From the NCBI GenBank assembly GCA_016946835.1, contig JACVTC010000032.1, forward strand, positions 122,001-186,000: a stretch of 64,000 nt of DNA. The letters run 5' to 3'. This stretch comes from Neocallimastix lanati (nom. inval.) (taxonomy: Eukaryota; Neocallimastigomycota; Neocallimastigomycetes; Neocallimastigales; Neocallimastigaceae). This document shows, one piece after another, positions 42,374 to 55,707 of this stretch (its first letter is position 1; each line of letters opens with the position of its first letter). A program made the translations under genes and the position numbers. The notes under the pieces are model-generated. The model was not told where the DNA came from. It searched no databases and was given only the letters and a program-made list of their open reading frames with translations.

Positions 42374-45300
42374 ATGAAAGGTAATATAATGCCAAGTAAT
42401 AATGTAGAAATTAAAAATGAAAATTTTCAAAATAATACCCAAGTAGATTTATTCAAACATAGTAATTTAAATTCTAATGATGATTTAAATGAGAAAATAG
42501 AAATAATAAATCTTAATAAAAATTTAAATAATGAAAAAGATAATAAATCAAATAAAATTGATGGTAAAATTACACCAATAAATGATAATAATATTAGAAC
42601 TGAAAAATCTGAAGATTCAAGTAATTTTAAAAATATTAATTTAAGAAGTACTTCGAAAACTTCAATTTTAACAACAAAAAAATTGAATCCAAATATAGAT
42701 TCAGAATTTCATACACAATATTTAAATATAAATAATGAAATAAAAACAAAATCAACCGAAACAAATATAAATTTCTCAATTCCAACAATAAAAAATTATG
42801 TTAATATAAGTAATTCAATAAAAAAAGATAATACAAATTTTAATAATAATAAAAAAAATAAAAATAATAATGTAATTAAAAAAAGTATTTCAACGAATAA
42901 TAATGCTTATTCTATACTTTCAACAATAAATTCAAAATATATACCAACTTCTACTTTAAATGTAGAAATAAAAAGTAAACAAACAACAATATCAAAAGTA
43001 GAAAAGATGAATGTACCTAATAGGAAGAAAGCTAGCTCTAAGCCAGATTTAAAAGAAAAAGCTAAAAACGATTTAAAGCAATATGAAACAATAAGAAATA
43101 GTAGTAAAAAGAATATTGATATGACACATAAACCATTCAATTGGAAAACTGATGCAAGTAATAAATTAGCATTATTGGAGGGGAATAAAATAAATATAAG
43201 TAATAATAATAATAATTGGAGAGGTAATGAAAAGGAATCAAAAGAATCTTTCAATGAAACAATTAATAATACAAATAATAAAAAGAATAATGATAAAATT
43301 CAAAATTTAAATGAAAATAAAAATAAGAACAAGAAAAATAATGGCAAAAATATGTTTGATTGGAATAAATATAAAGAAAAAAATTTAGATTCAAAAGATT
43401 CAAAGCAATTCAATAACTGGCTAGATTTTTATGATGATTATAATAAGAGTACGAATAAAGATGATATGAATTTTGTACCATTCGGTGTGTCATATTGGCC
43501 AACAAAATGGCCAAAAAGTTGGCCAAAAAACCCACCCTCCTCATGGCCTTCTAGTCTTCCTTATCCTGTAGTTTGGCCTTCATCTCCTCCTTTATGCTGG
43601 CCACCGATTCCACCAATTGCGTTTAATCCAAGGTTTAATCCACAAAATAATCCAATATTTCATAACCAACATTGGTTAGATTATATACATGATGGTTCTA
43701 AAGTCATTGAAAAGCGGAATGAAAAAACACATAAAGATAAAAATCCTGGATTCCCTGTAGTAGAGACAAAAGGTTCCGAAAAACCAATTCCTATAAATAA
43801 TCCATCAAAAAGGACGGATGTACCTCCCCCTAAAACTGGATCATCGACTAAATCTACAAAAACAATTAACGATGATAATAAACAATTAAATAATTCTAGT
43901 TCCAAAACAATTGATTCACATGAAAATAAAAATGATACTAAACAATTAAATAATCATCCAATGGAACCAAGTAATAATATGCCTACATCGAAAACAGTAC
44001 AAGATACAAAGAATACTAAAGATACAAAAAATACTAAAGATACAAAAAATACTAAAGAGACTCCTGATACAAAAATGATTGATACCAAGACGGTTGACAC
44101 CAAAACAGTAGATACCAAAAGTTTAGAAGGTAATAATCCAGCTGAACCTAAACGAATAGATGATCCATTGAATGGATTAAAAGTTTTACCAACAAAAATT
44201 TTAAATGGAACTCTTCCAACGGTAATAGGTGTACCAAAGGGTGCCGACAAAAAAATTAATACAAAAATTTTATCATCAGCTTCTATTCATGGTGATGGTG
44301 ATGCCCATAACAATAATTCTAAAGGTACCAATGATTATACGGTATCAAATATTCTCGAGCAAATTAAAGAAGCTCCTGTGGAAGTTGTGTTATACATTGC
44401 TCCCTTTGTTGCAATTAGCTTATTTGTAATGGCTATGTGGATATTTAAGAGAAAAAAATCTACAAGTCATAAAATGAATAAAATGCTTAAAGAATTAGAT
44501 GAAGAAAAAAATATGAGTAATTATAATAATAATAATAATAAAGTAAAGAATATGGTACCACTTTGGGGTAATGAAATTGGTGAAAAGAGTTACATTGAAG
44601 AAAGTAATGGCATATTAACAGATGAGCAATTATTTAGAATTGGTAATGGAGAAAATATAGAAGATGTTTGTGAAGATAATAAATATAAAATTAATAGATT
44701 AATAATCCCAACTTTTTCACCTGGTGATGTATCATTAGATGATTCTCCAACAACTTTGCATGAAAACAAAAATGATTATAGTTTCTCGATACCTATATAT
44801 ACATTAGAAGCTGATGATCAAAATAAAGGTGATGATAATAAAAGCTTAAAAACATTTTATTCAGATGGGGTTAATACAGTAGGTAATAATAAATATCAAG
44901 AAATAAATAATAATGATAGAAATAGTATTAGTCAAAAAAATAAAAAGAAAAATCCATTTAAAAATGTATTTAATAAAAGGAAAACAAAAAATCAAAATAA
45001 AAAAGAAAATTCCATGAAAAATATATTGGATCCATACGTTGGATTACCACCGGTAAGTGTTACACAATTTTCTGATAGAAATATTCAAGAAAACAATATT
45101 AAAAATATACCAACAATACCAAACTTATCAAATAAGAATTATGCTACCACTAATAATACAAATAATACTGAGGTTACTATGTTGAATCATACTTCTTCTA
45201 CCAAGAGTACTTCTGAAAATTCATCCACTAAAAGTATCCCATTTACGGTACAATCAGATCGAACTATCTATGAACATAATTCAAATCCTCATCAAAAAAG

Positions 45301-45502
45301 GAGACATAATTCTAATTCATCTAGTTCTTCCAGTTCTTCTAATTCTTTTAATACTTCAAATATTAATAAACCTACAATTAATGATTTTTATGGTATATCA
45401 CCACCAACACATGAAATTAAAGTAAAGGAAAAATCATCTAAAATATTATTGAATAAGGAACTGGATTCAAATAGAATATTTAATAAATTTAATGTATGGT
45501 AA
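42374..45502 (+). CDS. uncharacterised single-pass membrane protein, Asn/Lys-rich
   Basis: Single-exon frame of 1042 aa. The N-terminal 370 residues are low-complexity Asn/Lys/Ser/Thr with no signal peptide visible after the chosen Met. A Trp-Pro region follows (WPTKWPKSWPKNPPSSWPSS, then WPSSPPLCWPPIPP, about 375-420), then Thr/Lys repeats (DTKNTK three times, DTKTVDTK), and one hydrophobic helix VEVVLYIAPFVAISLFVMAM (about 677-696) followed by a basic stop-transfer WIFKRKKS. The tail of about 340 aa includes LDPYVGLPPVSVTQF and Ser-rich runs. The layout (long Ser/Thr/Pro-containing ectodomain, one helix, cytosolic tail) resembles fungal cell-wall stress sensors in architecture only. No catalytic motif is visible. 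A signal peptide could lie in an unseen upstream exon. Function unknown. Confidence 0.82.
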   Translation: MKGNIMPSNNVEIKNENFQNNTQVDLFKHSNLNSNDDLNEKIEIINLNKNLNNEKDNKSNKIDGKITPINDNNIRTEKSEDSSNFKNINLRSTSKTSILTTKKLNPNIDSEFHTQYLNINNEIKTKSTETNINFSIPTIKNYVNISNSIKKDNTNFNNNKKNKNNNVIKKSISTNNNAYSILSTINSKYIPTSTLNVEIKSKQTTISKVEKMNVPNRKKASSKPDLKEKAKNDLKQYETIRNSSKKNIDMTHKPFNWKTDASNKLALLEGNKINISNNNNNWRGNEKESKESFNETINNTNNKKNNDKIQNLNENKNKNKKNNGKNMFDWNKYKEKNLDSKDSKQFNNWLDFYDDYNKSTNKDDMNFVPFGVSYWPTKWPKSWPKNPPSSWPSSLPYPVVWPSSPPLCWPPIPPIAFNPRFNPQNNPIFHNQHWLDYIHDGSKVIEKRNEKTHKDKNPGFPVVETKGSEKPIPINNPSKRTDVPPPKTGSSTKSTKTINDDNKQLNNSSSKTIDSHENKNDTKQLNNHPMEPSNNMPTSKTVQDTKNTKDTKNTKDTKNTKETPDTKMIDTKTVDTKTVDTKSLEGNNPAEPKRIDDPLNGLKVLPTKILNGTLPTVIGVPKGADKKINTKILSSASIHGDGDAHNNNSKGTNDYTVSNILEQIKEAPVEVVLYIAPFVAISLFVMAMWIFKRKKSTSHKMNKMLKELDEEKNMSNYNNNNNKVKNMVPLWGNEIGEKSYIEESNGILTDEQLFRIGNGENIEDVCEDNKYKINRLIIPTFSPGDVSLDDSPTTLHENKNDYSFSIPIYTLEADDQNKGDDNKSLKTFYSDGVNTVGNNKYQEINNNDRNSISQKNKKKNPFKNVFNKRKTKNQNKKENSMKNILDPYVGLPPVSVTQFSDRNIQENNIKNIPTIPNLSNKNYATTNNTNNTEVTMLNHTSSTKSTSENSSTKSIPFTVQSDRTIYEHNSNPHQKRRHNSNSSSSSSSSNSFNTSNINKPTINDFYGISPPTHEIKVKEKSSKILLNKELDSNRIFNKFNVW

Positions 45503-46299
45503 GAAAATATATTTAAACAAAAAATGTTAATAAAAAATAATGAAAATAAAATTAAATATATATATATATATAAACTGTAACAATTAAAATCATAATTTAT
45601 AAATTAATTATAAAAAAATAAGTTAGTGAAAAATCAAAATAATTAAAAGTACACAATTTTTTTTTTTTAAAAAAAAAAAAAAAATATGAAAGTAATTCTA
45701 TCAATGATATAAAATTGAAGTTGATTTATATTATTTCGAGAAATAATAATGATAATAATAATAATAATAATAATTAAGAATATAAATTTTAAATTAATAA
45801 CTTAAACTAACCAAGCAAAAGCATTTTTATTCTTTTTCATTATTTTTGAATATATAAAAACCTTTATAATTTTTTTTATAGTATTTTAAATTTTTTATGA
45901 TATTTTTCTTTTTTAATTTTTATTAATGCATTCAATCTACTATATAAAATATACAGTATAATATAAGTTTTAATCTTTTTTTTTTTTATTTACTTTTGCA
46001 AGAAATAAATAAAATGTATTTTTTTTTTTATAAAAATTTTGAAAATTTTTTTTATTTTAATTTAATTAATAAGAATAAAAAAGAAAAATGTAAATATTTA
46101 TTATTAAATAATAAATAAATAAATAAAATATAATTTATATAAAAAGAAAAAAATAGATCTATAAATCTATAAATTAATTACTATAGTTTTCCAATTAGTT
46201 GCAGATTAATTTTAAAGAATTAATGTTAATTTCTTCAAGTTCGAAAGAAAAAGTTTAAATATATATTTTATAAAGTTTTATAAGATTTTATTATTAATA
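45503..46299. other. intergenic AT-rich DNA
   Basis: Downstream of the membrane-protein gene. T and A runs, AT dinucleotides and AAT repeats (45747-45775). No gene seen. Confidence 0.6.
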
Positions 46300-46727
46300 G
46301 TAATAGTAATAATAGTAATAGTAATAATAGTAATAGTAATAGTTTTAGTAATATTAGTAATAGTATTATTAGTAACGCTAGTAATAATATTGAAAATAAT
46401 GTGTATGTTGATTATAGTGTGTGTGAAAAAGTGTTTAATTTCCTTCTTTGAGGCAGAAGTATTAATAACAGTACAAGGGAATGGAAGGATCTCTTTAAGT
46501 GCCAGATGAAATCAGGTGCTTATTCTGATACTCCATTCTTGGTGGTTACTGCGGCACTTCTTCAATCGATTATACCTATTGTTATTGGCCAGCAATGGTC
46601 TTTGTTCAATAGGTTCAAATCGAATCGTACTACTACTACTACTACCAAGAGCGTCAATGCTGAAGAAACAGTAAGACAGGCCAGCAGGGCTAGCGCAACC
46701 AATGAAGATCATAATTTTGTATCTTAA
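46300..46727 (+). pseudogene. gene fragment with one hydrophobic helix (parent of dispersed repeat family)
   Basis: The plus-strand frame reads Ser/Asn repeats (SNSNNSNSNN), then NVYVDYSVCEKVFNFLL, an in-frame TGA near 46449, then STREWKDLFKCQMKSGAYSD, TPFLVVTAALLQSIIPIVIG (a probable membrane helix), QQWSLFNRFKSNR, a Thr run, and SVNAEETVRQASRASATNED before the stop at 46725. The last part is homologous to the coding end of dispersed repeat copy B. The TGA could instead fall in a small intron ending TTGAGGCAG. Family not recognised; it behaves like the C-terminus of a multicopy membrane protein. Confidence 0.5.
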
Positions 46728-46954
46728 AATTATGATTAATATTGCGAAGTCAAAATTAATTATTATACTACAGTATAATAATGCCCTTGTGAAGTCTTAC
46801 AAATATTAATTAAATGAAACTAGAATATATTATATCATTATTTTATTTTCTTTTGTGTTTTATTTTTTGTTTATTTTTTTATCTTTTTTTTATTATTTTA
46901 TTACATGTATTTTATCAAATTTTTAATTAATAAAGATGAAATAAGTTTGCTGCC

Positions 46955-46984
<30 letters not shown>

Positions 46985-46989
<5 letters not shown>

Positions 46990-47980
46990 ATTTTATTTTA
47001 TTTTATTTTATTTTATTTTATTTTATTTTATTTTATTTTATTTTATTTTATTTTATTTTATTTATTTTATTTTATTTTATTTTATTTTATTTTATTTTAT
47101 TTTATTTTATTTTATTTTATTTTATTTTATTTTATTTTATTTTATTTTATTTTATTTTATTTTATTTTATTTTATTTTATTTTATTTTATTTTATTTTAT
47201 TTTATTTTATTTTATTTTATTTTATTTTATTTTATTTTATTTTATTTTATTTTATTTTATTTTATTTTATTTTATTTTATTTTATTTTATTTTATTTTAT
47301 TTTATTTTATTTTATTTTATTTTATTTTATTTTATTAAATCTGTACTTTATATTTATATTTCTACTATTTATTTTTATTTTATTTTATTTTATTTTATTT
47401 TATTTTATTTTATTTTATTTTATTTTATTTTATTTTATTTTATTTTATTTTATTAAATCTGTACTTTATATTTATATTTCTACTATTTATTTTTATTTTA
47501 TTTTATTTTATTTTATTTTATTTTATTTTATTTTATTTTATTTTATTTTATTTTATTTTATTTTATTTTATTTTATTTTATTTTATTTTATTTTATTTTA
47601 TTTTATTTTATTTTATTTTATTTTATTTTATTTTATTTTATTTTATTTTATTTTATTTTATTTTATTTATTTATTTTATTTTATTTTATTTTATTTTTAT
47701 CAATCTGTACTTATATTTATATTCTACTATTTATTTTATTTTATTTTATTTTATTTTATTTTATTTTATTTTATTTTATTCAATCTGTACTATATATTCA
47801 TATTCTACTATTTATTTTATTTTATTTTATTTTATTTTATTTTATTTTATTTTATTTTATTTTATTTTATTTTATTTTATTTTATTCAATCTGTACTATA
47901 TATTCATATTCTACTATTTATTTTATTTTATTTTATTTTATTCAATCTGTACTTTATATTTAATATTCTACTATTAAAAA
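46985..47980. repeat. compound TTTTA satellite with interspersed 35-nt unit
   Basis: About 1 kb of (TTTTA)n interrupted by six copies of a roughly 35-40-nt unit, AATCTGTACTTTATATTTAT then ATTTCTACTATTTA, at about 47336, 47453, 47697, 47777, 47883 and 47938. The first two copies are identical; later ones carry shared variants (CAATCTGTACTATATATTCA), showing that unit plus array duplicated in steps. Open frames through it (FILFYF repeats) are artefacts. It is preceded by a 28-nt A run. Confidence 0.93.
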
Positions 47981-48013
47981 TAAATAAAAAGTAACTCAAA
48001 ATAACTCTTAATA

Positions 48014-50077
48014 AAAATATATTCATTTAATGAAATTAACATATAGATTCCAAATTTTCTAATAGATTAAGAGTCTCAATGACTCTAATCATGAAAACAA
48101 GATAATGTTCTCATTATTTTGTGAACTACCGAATTATGTTACTCAGCCGGACACGATCCAACAACTCTTTACTTAACCAAACATAAGCCATGCCAAAAAC
48201 CTTATAATCTCAAGGTCTCCAAATTAAAATTCTGAAATTTTGATACCTATGGATATACACACGTCTTGCCAAAAAGCCTCTATGAAACGAAGAATAAATA
48301 TACCAGTGGATTTGTAAATAATAATACCTTCCTTTTTTCCTATATATATTTGCGAACTTATGTTATTACTAACATGGTGGATGTATATTACATATTAAAT
48401 TCCCATTAGATCTTGAATTACCATATTAGATGAAATTAATTCTTTATTACCACTATATACATATAATATTAAATTACTAACATATGTAAACTACATAAAT
48501 GAATTTAGAAAACTCATTATCACAATAGAAAAATTATGGTTTTTAATCTAATTACAACTGACACTATCTTCGTGTTATATATTACAAACTAAATTATGAA
48601 TAATTTTATAAAAAATCTAATGATTCATTTTAATACAAATTCCCTGATGTCTTATACAAATAAAATAAACATAATATTTTCATCAAACATAGAGTACAAC
48701 TACAACATTATAAATAATATACATACACAAGATACTACATAAAGATACTATAACAAGAAAATCCAAAATTCAATTGATATAAAATATTTGGATTTTAAGG
48801 GAAGCGAGATAAATATTTTGATACTACTTACAATCAAATATTTGAAATGTTTATGACATGACAAAATACTTAATATGATAATACACGAATCATTACATTT
48901 AATTAATCTATATGTTTTTGAAAAATCAATACAAATATATAACAGAAAATACAATTATTTAATAAAAAATCATACACAATTCCTGAAATTAGAAATATCC
49001 TTCACATAAATAAAATATAATATGTTACAAACTTAGAAGAATAAATATCACTACAAATATCTAATATATTTATTCGAATAGTACTTAATAAATTTACTAT
49101 TTAATTATAAAATGTATATTCGAAGGATGGTGTCATTTAATATGATATATAACTATATAAATTAATCATATATTCTCATATATAATAGACCAATATTATA
49201 AAATGTTGTGATGCTGACTTACCAAAACAAGCGGTGCTAATATTAGACACCTTATATCACCACATTAATAAAATGTTGTGATCGTTAAATTATTGGTTAA
49301 TATTCTAATTAACTTAGCTGACTTCTTAAGCTTAAAATATAATATCATAATTTAAAAATATTAACCTGAGGGGGAATAATGATATCAATTCGTAAAATTT
49401 AACTAAATTATTTGATTAATTTTACTTAAAAGAAATTATTTATTACTTTATAAAGCTCATTTAAATATAATTGAAATTAGAGAAATTGGGAAATTTGGTT
49501 TAAGAAATAATATACATATTCACGACAAACCAAATTATTATATTCAAACAATTAGGTTTTGGGGAATGTTAGAATATATGAATTCACGTGATCCAGAATA
49601 TTGTGGCTGCAAGACCCAATTGTAAGATTATCGTACAATGGCATGAGTAATTATACTTGGGTAAGGAGCGCCAATGCAGAGTAACTGTAAGGCAGTCCAG
49701 CAAGGGACCACCTACTAAGTAGGAAGTTAGATATGGGCTCTAGTAATAAACCATTGTGTATCTACCGATGTGCAGCTGGGGATAAATCCTGCTACGGTCG
49801 TTAAAGTTTAGAATATGTGAAACATATGAAATAAGTGTCATATTTATTAAAAATATATTAAATAGCTTATTGAAGCACATTTAATACATGTCAAATATAT
49901 TAATGTATATTGTAATAAATTAAATGTAAAAGCTACAATGAAAACATATAAATACATGTAAATTTGTGTTATTTTGAGTTTCTTATTAAGTTAACTAAAG
50001 AATTAAACTAACACTTAATCATAATATATTCATTTAATGAAGTTAACATATAAATTCCAAATTTTCTAATAATATCA
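48014..50077 (+). mobile_element. decayed Ty1/copia element with 3' LTR and 5' LTR end
   Basis: The segment ATATTCATTTAATGAA(A/G)TTAAC...CCAAATTTTCTAATA occurs at about 48017-48064 and again at 50026-50073, as expected for the ends of two LTRs. Between them is 1.3 kb of broken sequence. Just before 49380 it reads LADFLSLKYNII, like the end of copia RNase H, then a purine tract GAGGGGGAATAA and an LTR starting TGATATC at 49380. The left LTR is truncated at the TTTTA satellite. Gag to RT are deleted or unrecognisable, so this is a non-autonomous remnant. Confidence 0.6.
49380..50077 (+). mobile_element. putative copia 3' LTR
   Basis: About 698 bp from TGATATC to a terminal ...ATATCA. A GC-richer patch (49590-49810) lies inside, containing GGAGCGCCAATGC, CAGTCCAGCAAGGG and GTGCAGCTGGGGATAAATCC. 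A sense TATAAATAC occurs near 49949-49957. The right boundary is uncertain by several bases because the left LTR copy diverges there. Confidence 0.55.
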
Positions 50078-51821
<1,744 letters not shown>

Positions 51822-53648
51822 ATGGAAGTATCAAGTGGATCGGATTACACACGGTATATATTATAAAAAGAAGAAATAAATCAATTATTAGTATTAAATC
51901 TATTAAACTATATGTTATTTTTAAAAATTGATAAACAATAATAATTGATTTAATATAATTTAAAAAAAATTGATAAAACAATAATTGATTTAATATAATT
52001 TAATTAAATTTAATAATCAAGTAAATTTAATAAATTAATATGAAATTCAATTTTATAAAAAAAATTATGGAAACAAATTGAATTTTATATTCAATTAACG
52101 TATTTATATAAGTAAAGTTCATATTTAAATTAAAGATAATAAAAATCTGGCTAGAATAAAAAAAAAACATTTAATATTGTATAAGATTCATTTTTCAATT
52201 TAGACTAATGATATTAATAAAGGATTAAAAAATAATTTGAAATATATTATTAAATCATATATATATAGTTTTTATTTTCATATTACAAATGAAGAAAAAA
52301 GATTCATAATGAAAAAAAAAAAAAAAATATATATTTAATATTGCTTAGAATTGTTTTTTTAAATTAGAAATTAAACTAATTAAAATCTCATAAGATTTAA
52401 TTAAAAAAAAAATTTAAATTTAAATTGAAATATACATTTTCTTTTCTTTTTTTTTTTTTTTTATTCGAAAATCAATGAAACATTTTTTTTTAAAAAAAAT
52501 ATATTATATTATATTATATTATATTATATTATAGATGATAATTAATTTGTTGAAAATTATATAAAAGAATAATGATAATTAATCATTGTATATCATTAAG
52601 AAATAAAATTGACATTATATTTCTAAATAAAAGATAGATTTTATTTTTTTAAAGTAATTTCTGCATTTATAATAAAATTAAAATTATTAATAACTATTAT
52701 ATGCTATAATAGTTATAAAAAAAATCATTAAAACTGAATAAAATCAAAATTAAATCAAAAATTAGAAAAAATAGAAGTTAGAAATAATAACAAAAATATT
52801 TATGAAATAAATTTCAGAAAATAAAAAGTTTATATATTTATTCATATAAAAAAAATTAGCATAAAGAAATTTAATTTAAAAGAAACTATAATTTATTATT
52901 ATTAATTTATAATATTAAAATTATAAATTTTTTAACTAATTTATAATATTCTCTATTATAATATATATAATATTTTATAAAATAATATTCTTTATTACAT
53001 TGTATTGAATATAGTTATTGGTTAGATTATTTCCTATCTATTCAAGGTCATGAATTATTTTGTGAAGTCGAAGAAAGTTATATATTAGATAGATTTAACT
53101 TAACCGGTTTAAATACAGAAGTTGAACACTTCCATTATGCTCTTCAATTAATTACTGATTCATTAGAAGAAGAAATTGAAGATGCAAATTTACGCCATGA
53201 AATAGAAAAATCAGCTGTTAAGCTTTATGGTTTAATTCATGCACGTTACATTATTACTAACAGAGGATTAGCACGAATGGTTGAAAAATTTAGACGTGGT
53301 GATTTTGGTAAATGTCCACGTGTTCTCTGTCAACGTCAACATGTTTTACCAGTTGGCCTTACTGATGTTCCATTCCAAAAATCTGTTCGTTTATATTGTC
53401 CACGTTGTGAAGATATATATTTCTCAAGTAATAAAAAACATAATTGCATTGATGGTGCTTTTTTCGGCACTACGTTCCCTCATCTTTTACTTCAAGTTTA
53501 TCCACAATTTATTCCAATTAGAACTCAAGAACGTTATGTTCCAAAGATTTTTGGTTTTAAAATTCATGAAATTGCTGAACAACATAGAAAACAAGATGAA
53601 ATTTATAAAGAAAATATGAAAAGAATAGAAGCTGCACCAGAAGAGTAA
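51822..53648 (+). CDS. CKB1: casein kinase II regulatory (beta) subunit
   Basis: Two exons: 51822-51853 (MEVSSGSDYT plus two bases of Arg) and 53015-53648, separated by a 1161-bp intron (GTATAT...ATAG); 221 aa, close to the usual 210-250. The second exon begins YWLDYFLSIQGHELFCEVEE and shows the beta-subunit signature: YILDRFNLTGLN, an acidic loop SLEEEIEDAN, and the dimerising zinc finger with CPRVLC(Q)...CPRCEDIY (four Cys), then FFGTTFPHLLLQVYPQFIP and the C-terminal YVPKIFGFKIHE. CK2 beta dimerises through the zinc finger and holds two catalytic alpha subunits, directing substrate choice. All four zinc ligands are present. Naming follows yeast usage; only one beta gene is visible here, so CKB1 versus CKB2 cannot be decided. 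Confidence 0.95.
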
Positions 53649-53800
53649 ATCAATTAATAAATTAGTAGAAAATAAATAAATAATTAATTAATTAATTAAT
53701 TAATAATTAATAATTAAATAATAAAAAATAATTAAAAGAAAAAAAATAGAAGGAAAATAAAACATATATATATATATAAATAAAAAGTATAAAAATAAAA

Positions 53801-53844
<44 letters not shown>

Positions 53845-54399
53845 TAAAAAATTAAAAAAAAAAAAAAAAAAAAAATAAATAAAAAAAATAAAAAAAATAA
53901 AATTAAAATTAAAATTAAAAAAAAATAAAATAATATATAACAAAAACATTAATTTTCATTTTTATTATATTATAGAAATAAATAAATAAATATTAACAAT
54001 AATTATAATATTAAATATGTATATATACTGTTTAAATTTAATTTTAAAATATAAGCATTATTATCTATAATTTAAACAATTATATTCTTAAATGAATTAA
54101 TAAAATTAATTATTATATATGCTTATTATATGGATATTTAAAAAATTTTCGAAAATTTTTATTATTTTTATTGTTATTATTATTATGTATTTATAATTTA
54201 TATATATTTTTTATTAATAAATACTAAATTAAAAATTTTAACTAGGCCTTACAAAATATATTATTATTAATAAAATTAAAAAAAAGTGGAAGAATTATGA
54301 CTGACAAGAAATGTGGTTTAAATGTCATTTAAATTATAATTAATCTTTTTTTTTTTTTTTTTATTATTATTATTATTTTTATTTTATTTATTTTTTTTT
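53649..54399. other. intergenic AT-rich DNA
   Basis: Long A runs (53804-53842 and 53853-53875) and AT-rich filler downstream of CK2 beta. No gene. Confidence 0.65.
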
Positions 54400-54655
54400 T
54401 TTTTTACAACCATAATTATTATGAACTTTAAACTTTATTTATTTATTCATTTACTAATTACATAAATATTTTTTTTATAAAAAACGCTCTACTAATAAAA
54501 ATAAATATTATTTGAACATAATAATGTTTAAAATACTAATGTGAAATAAAAGTAATATTCAAAATAAAGTGTATAAATAAATTCAAAAAAAAGTCCATAT
54601 ACAACGAACCTCACTTCCAGATTATAAGATTTCTGTTTTTAGGGGAATTCTTATT
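54400..54655 (-). repeat. dispersed repeat, copy D
   Basis: Reverse-strand copy of the 3' part of the family: in sense it includes a degenerate GGAAGTGAGGTTCGTTGTATAT segment, TTTATTTATACACTTTATTT and ends GTTCATAATAATTATGGTTG with a poly(A) run. The terminal palindrome is CATAATAATTATG where copies B and C have CGCAATAATTGCG-like sequence. 5' truncated relative to copy B. Confidence 0.6.
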
Positions 54656-55707
54656 ATTGAATTAACTATCATCAATGAGTAATTAATCTATTTAAAATTT
54701 TTAAATATATATAAAGAAATAAATTTTTTTTTTTTTTACTGGATTGATTCAAACAATTCATAAATATTTTATAAAATAAAATTTTTATCGTATAATATTA
54801 GAAAGGAATATAAAAAATAAAAAATAAAAAAATTTTTAGTATTATTTATTTTTTTTTATATTTATAGTATTATAATTTTATAATAAAGAATATGTATAAT
54901 AATATATTATTTAAATTGTATTACATTTATTATTTTTTTGAGATTTTAAAAATATCAATATTATTACTATTATAAATAATAATAAATATTAATTAAAAAA
55001 TTTATAACTTTTATTAATTTTATTTATAATAAATTACTTAATTTAATGATAAATTACATTTCATTTTCTATTAAAGTTGTTTTTTATTAAGATTCCTTTT
55101 AACAATTTTTATAGAAATATATATATAATCACTAATGAACATCCTTTTAATTTATATTTTAAATACTTTTTTTTCTTATTAAATTTTCACACTAACAAAA
55201 CATTTATAATTTATAACACTAATAACACAATTAAATTTAAAAAATTCATGCATTTATTTTCTTTTTTTTTTAAAAAAAAAATTGTCAATTTTATTTAATT
55301 TTTTTTTTTGATATTTTTTTTTATTTGGGTTTTTATTCCTTATTTCATCTTTTTTTTTTTTTTATTGTTTCTTTTAATAAATAATATACTAATACTTTGA
55401 ATATAAATAAATTTATTATTTATATTATTAATATTAATGATTATTTTTGAATATTATTTCTTAATTATAAAATTATTCTCGTGTTTATTTTTTTACAATT
55501 TTTTTTAACATTTTTTTTTCTTCATTATTTTCAATTACCAATAATAAAAAAAATTATTTTTTCTTTTTTATGTATTGATAACTGTATTATATATTATTGT
55601 ATAATTTTTGTTGATTTATACAAGATTGGAATTAAAAATCTTATTAAATATTATTTACTAATATAATAAATAAAAAACTTTTTTTATTTTTATACATATT
55701 TAGCTGT
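54656..55707. other. intergenic AT-rich DNA between CK2 beta and ATIC
   Basis: No coding region supported; open frames at 55077-55298 and 55481-55666 are Phe/Ile/Lys-rich translations of AT-rich sequence with no homology signal. Confidence 0.6.

Noticed and set aside
46905-47456. 183-codon open frame rich in FILFYF
   Set aside because: A translation of the TTTTA satellite; a 5-nt period read in triplets gives a 5-residue repeat with no stop by chance.
48100-48360. Possible host gene in the GC-richer segment right of the satellite
   Set aside because: No frame stays open beyond about 30 codons, and the segment lies between two LTR-end repeats, so a decayed copia interior explains it better.
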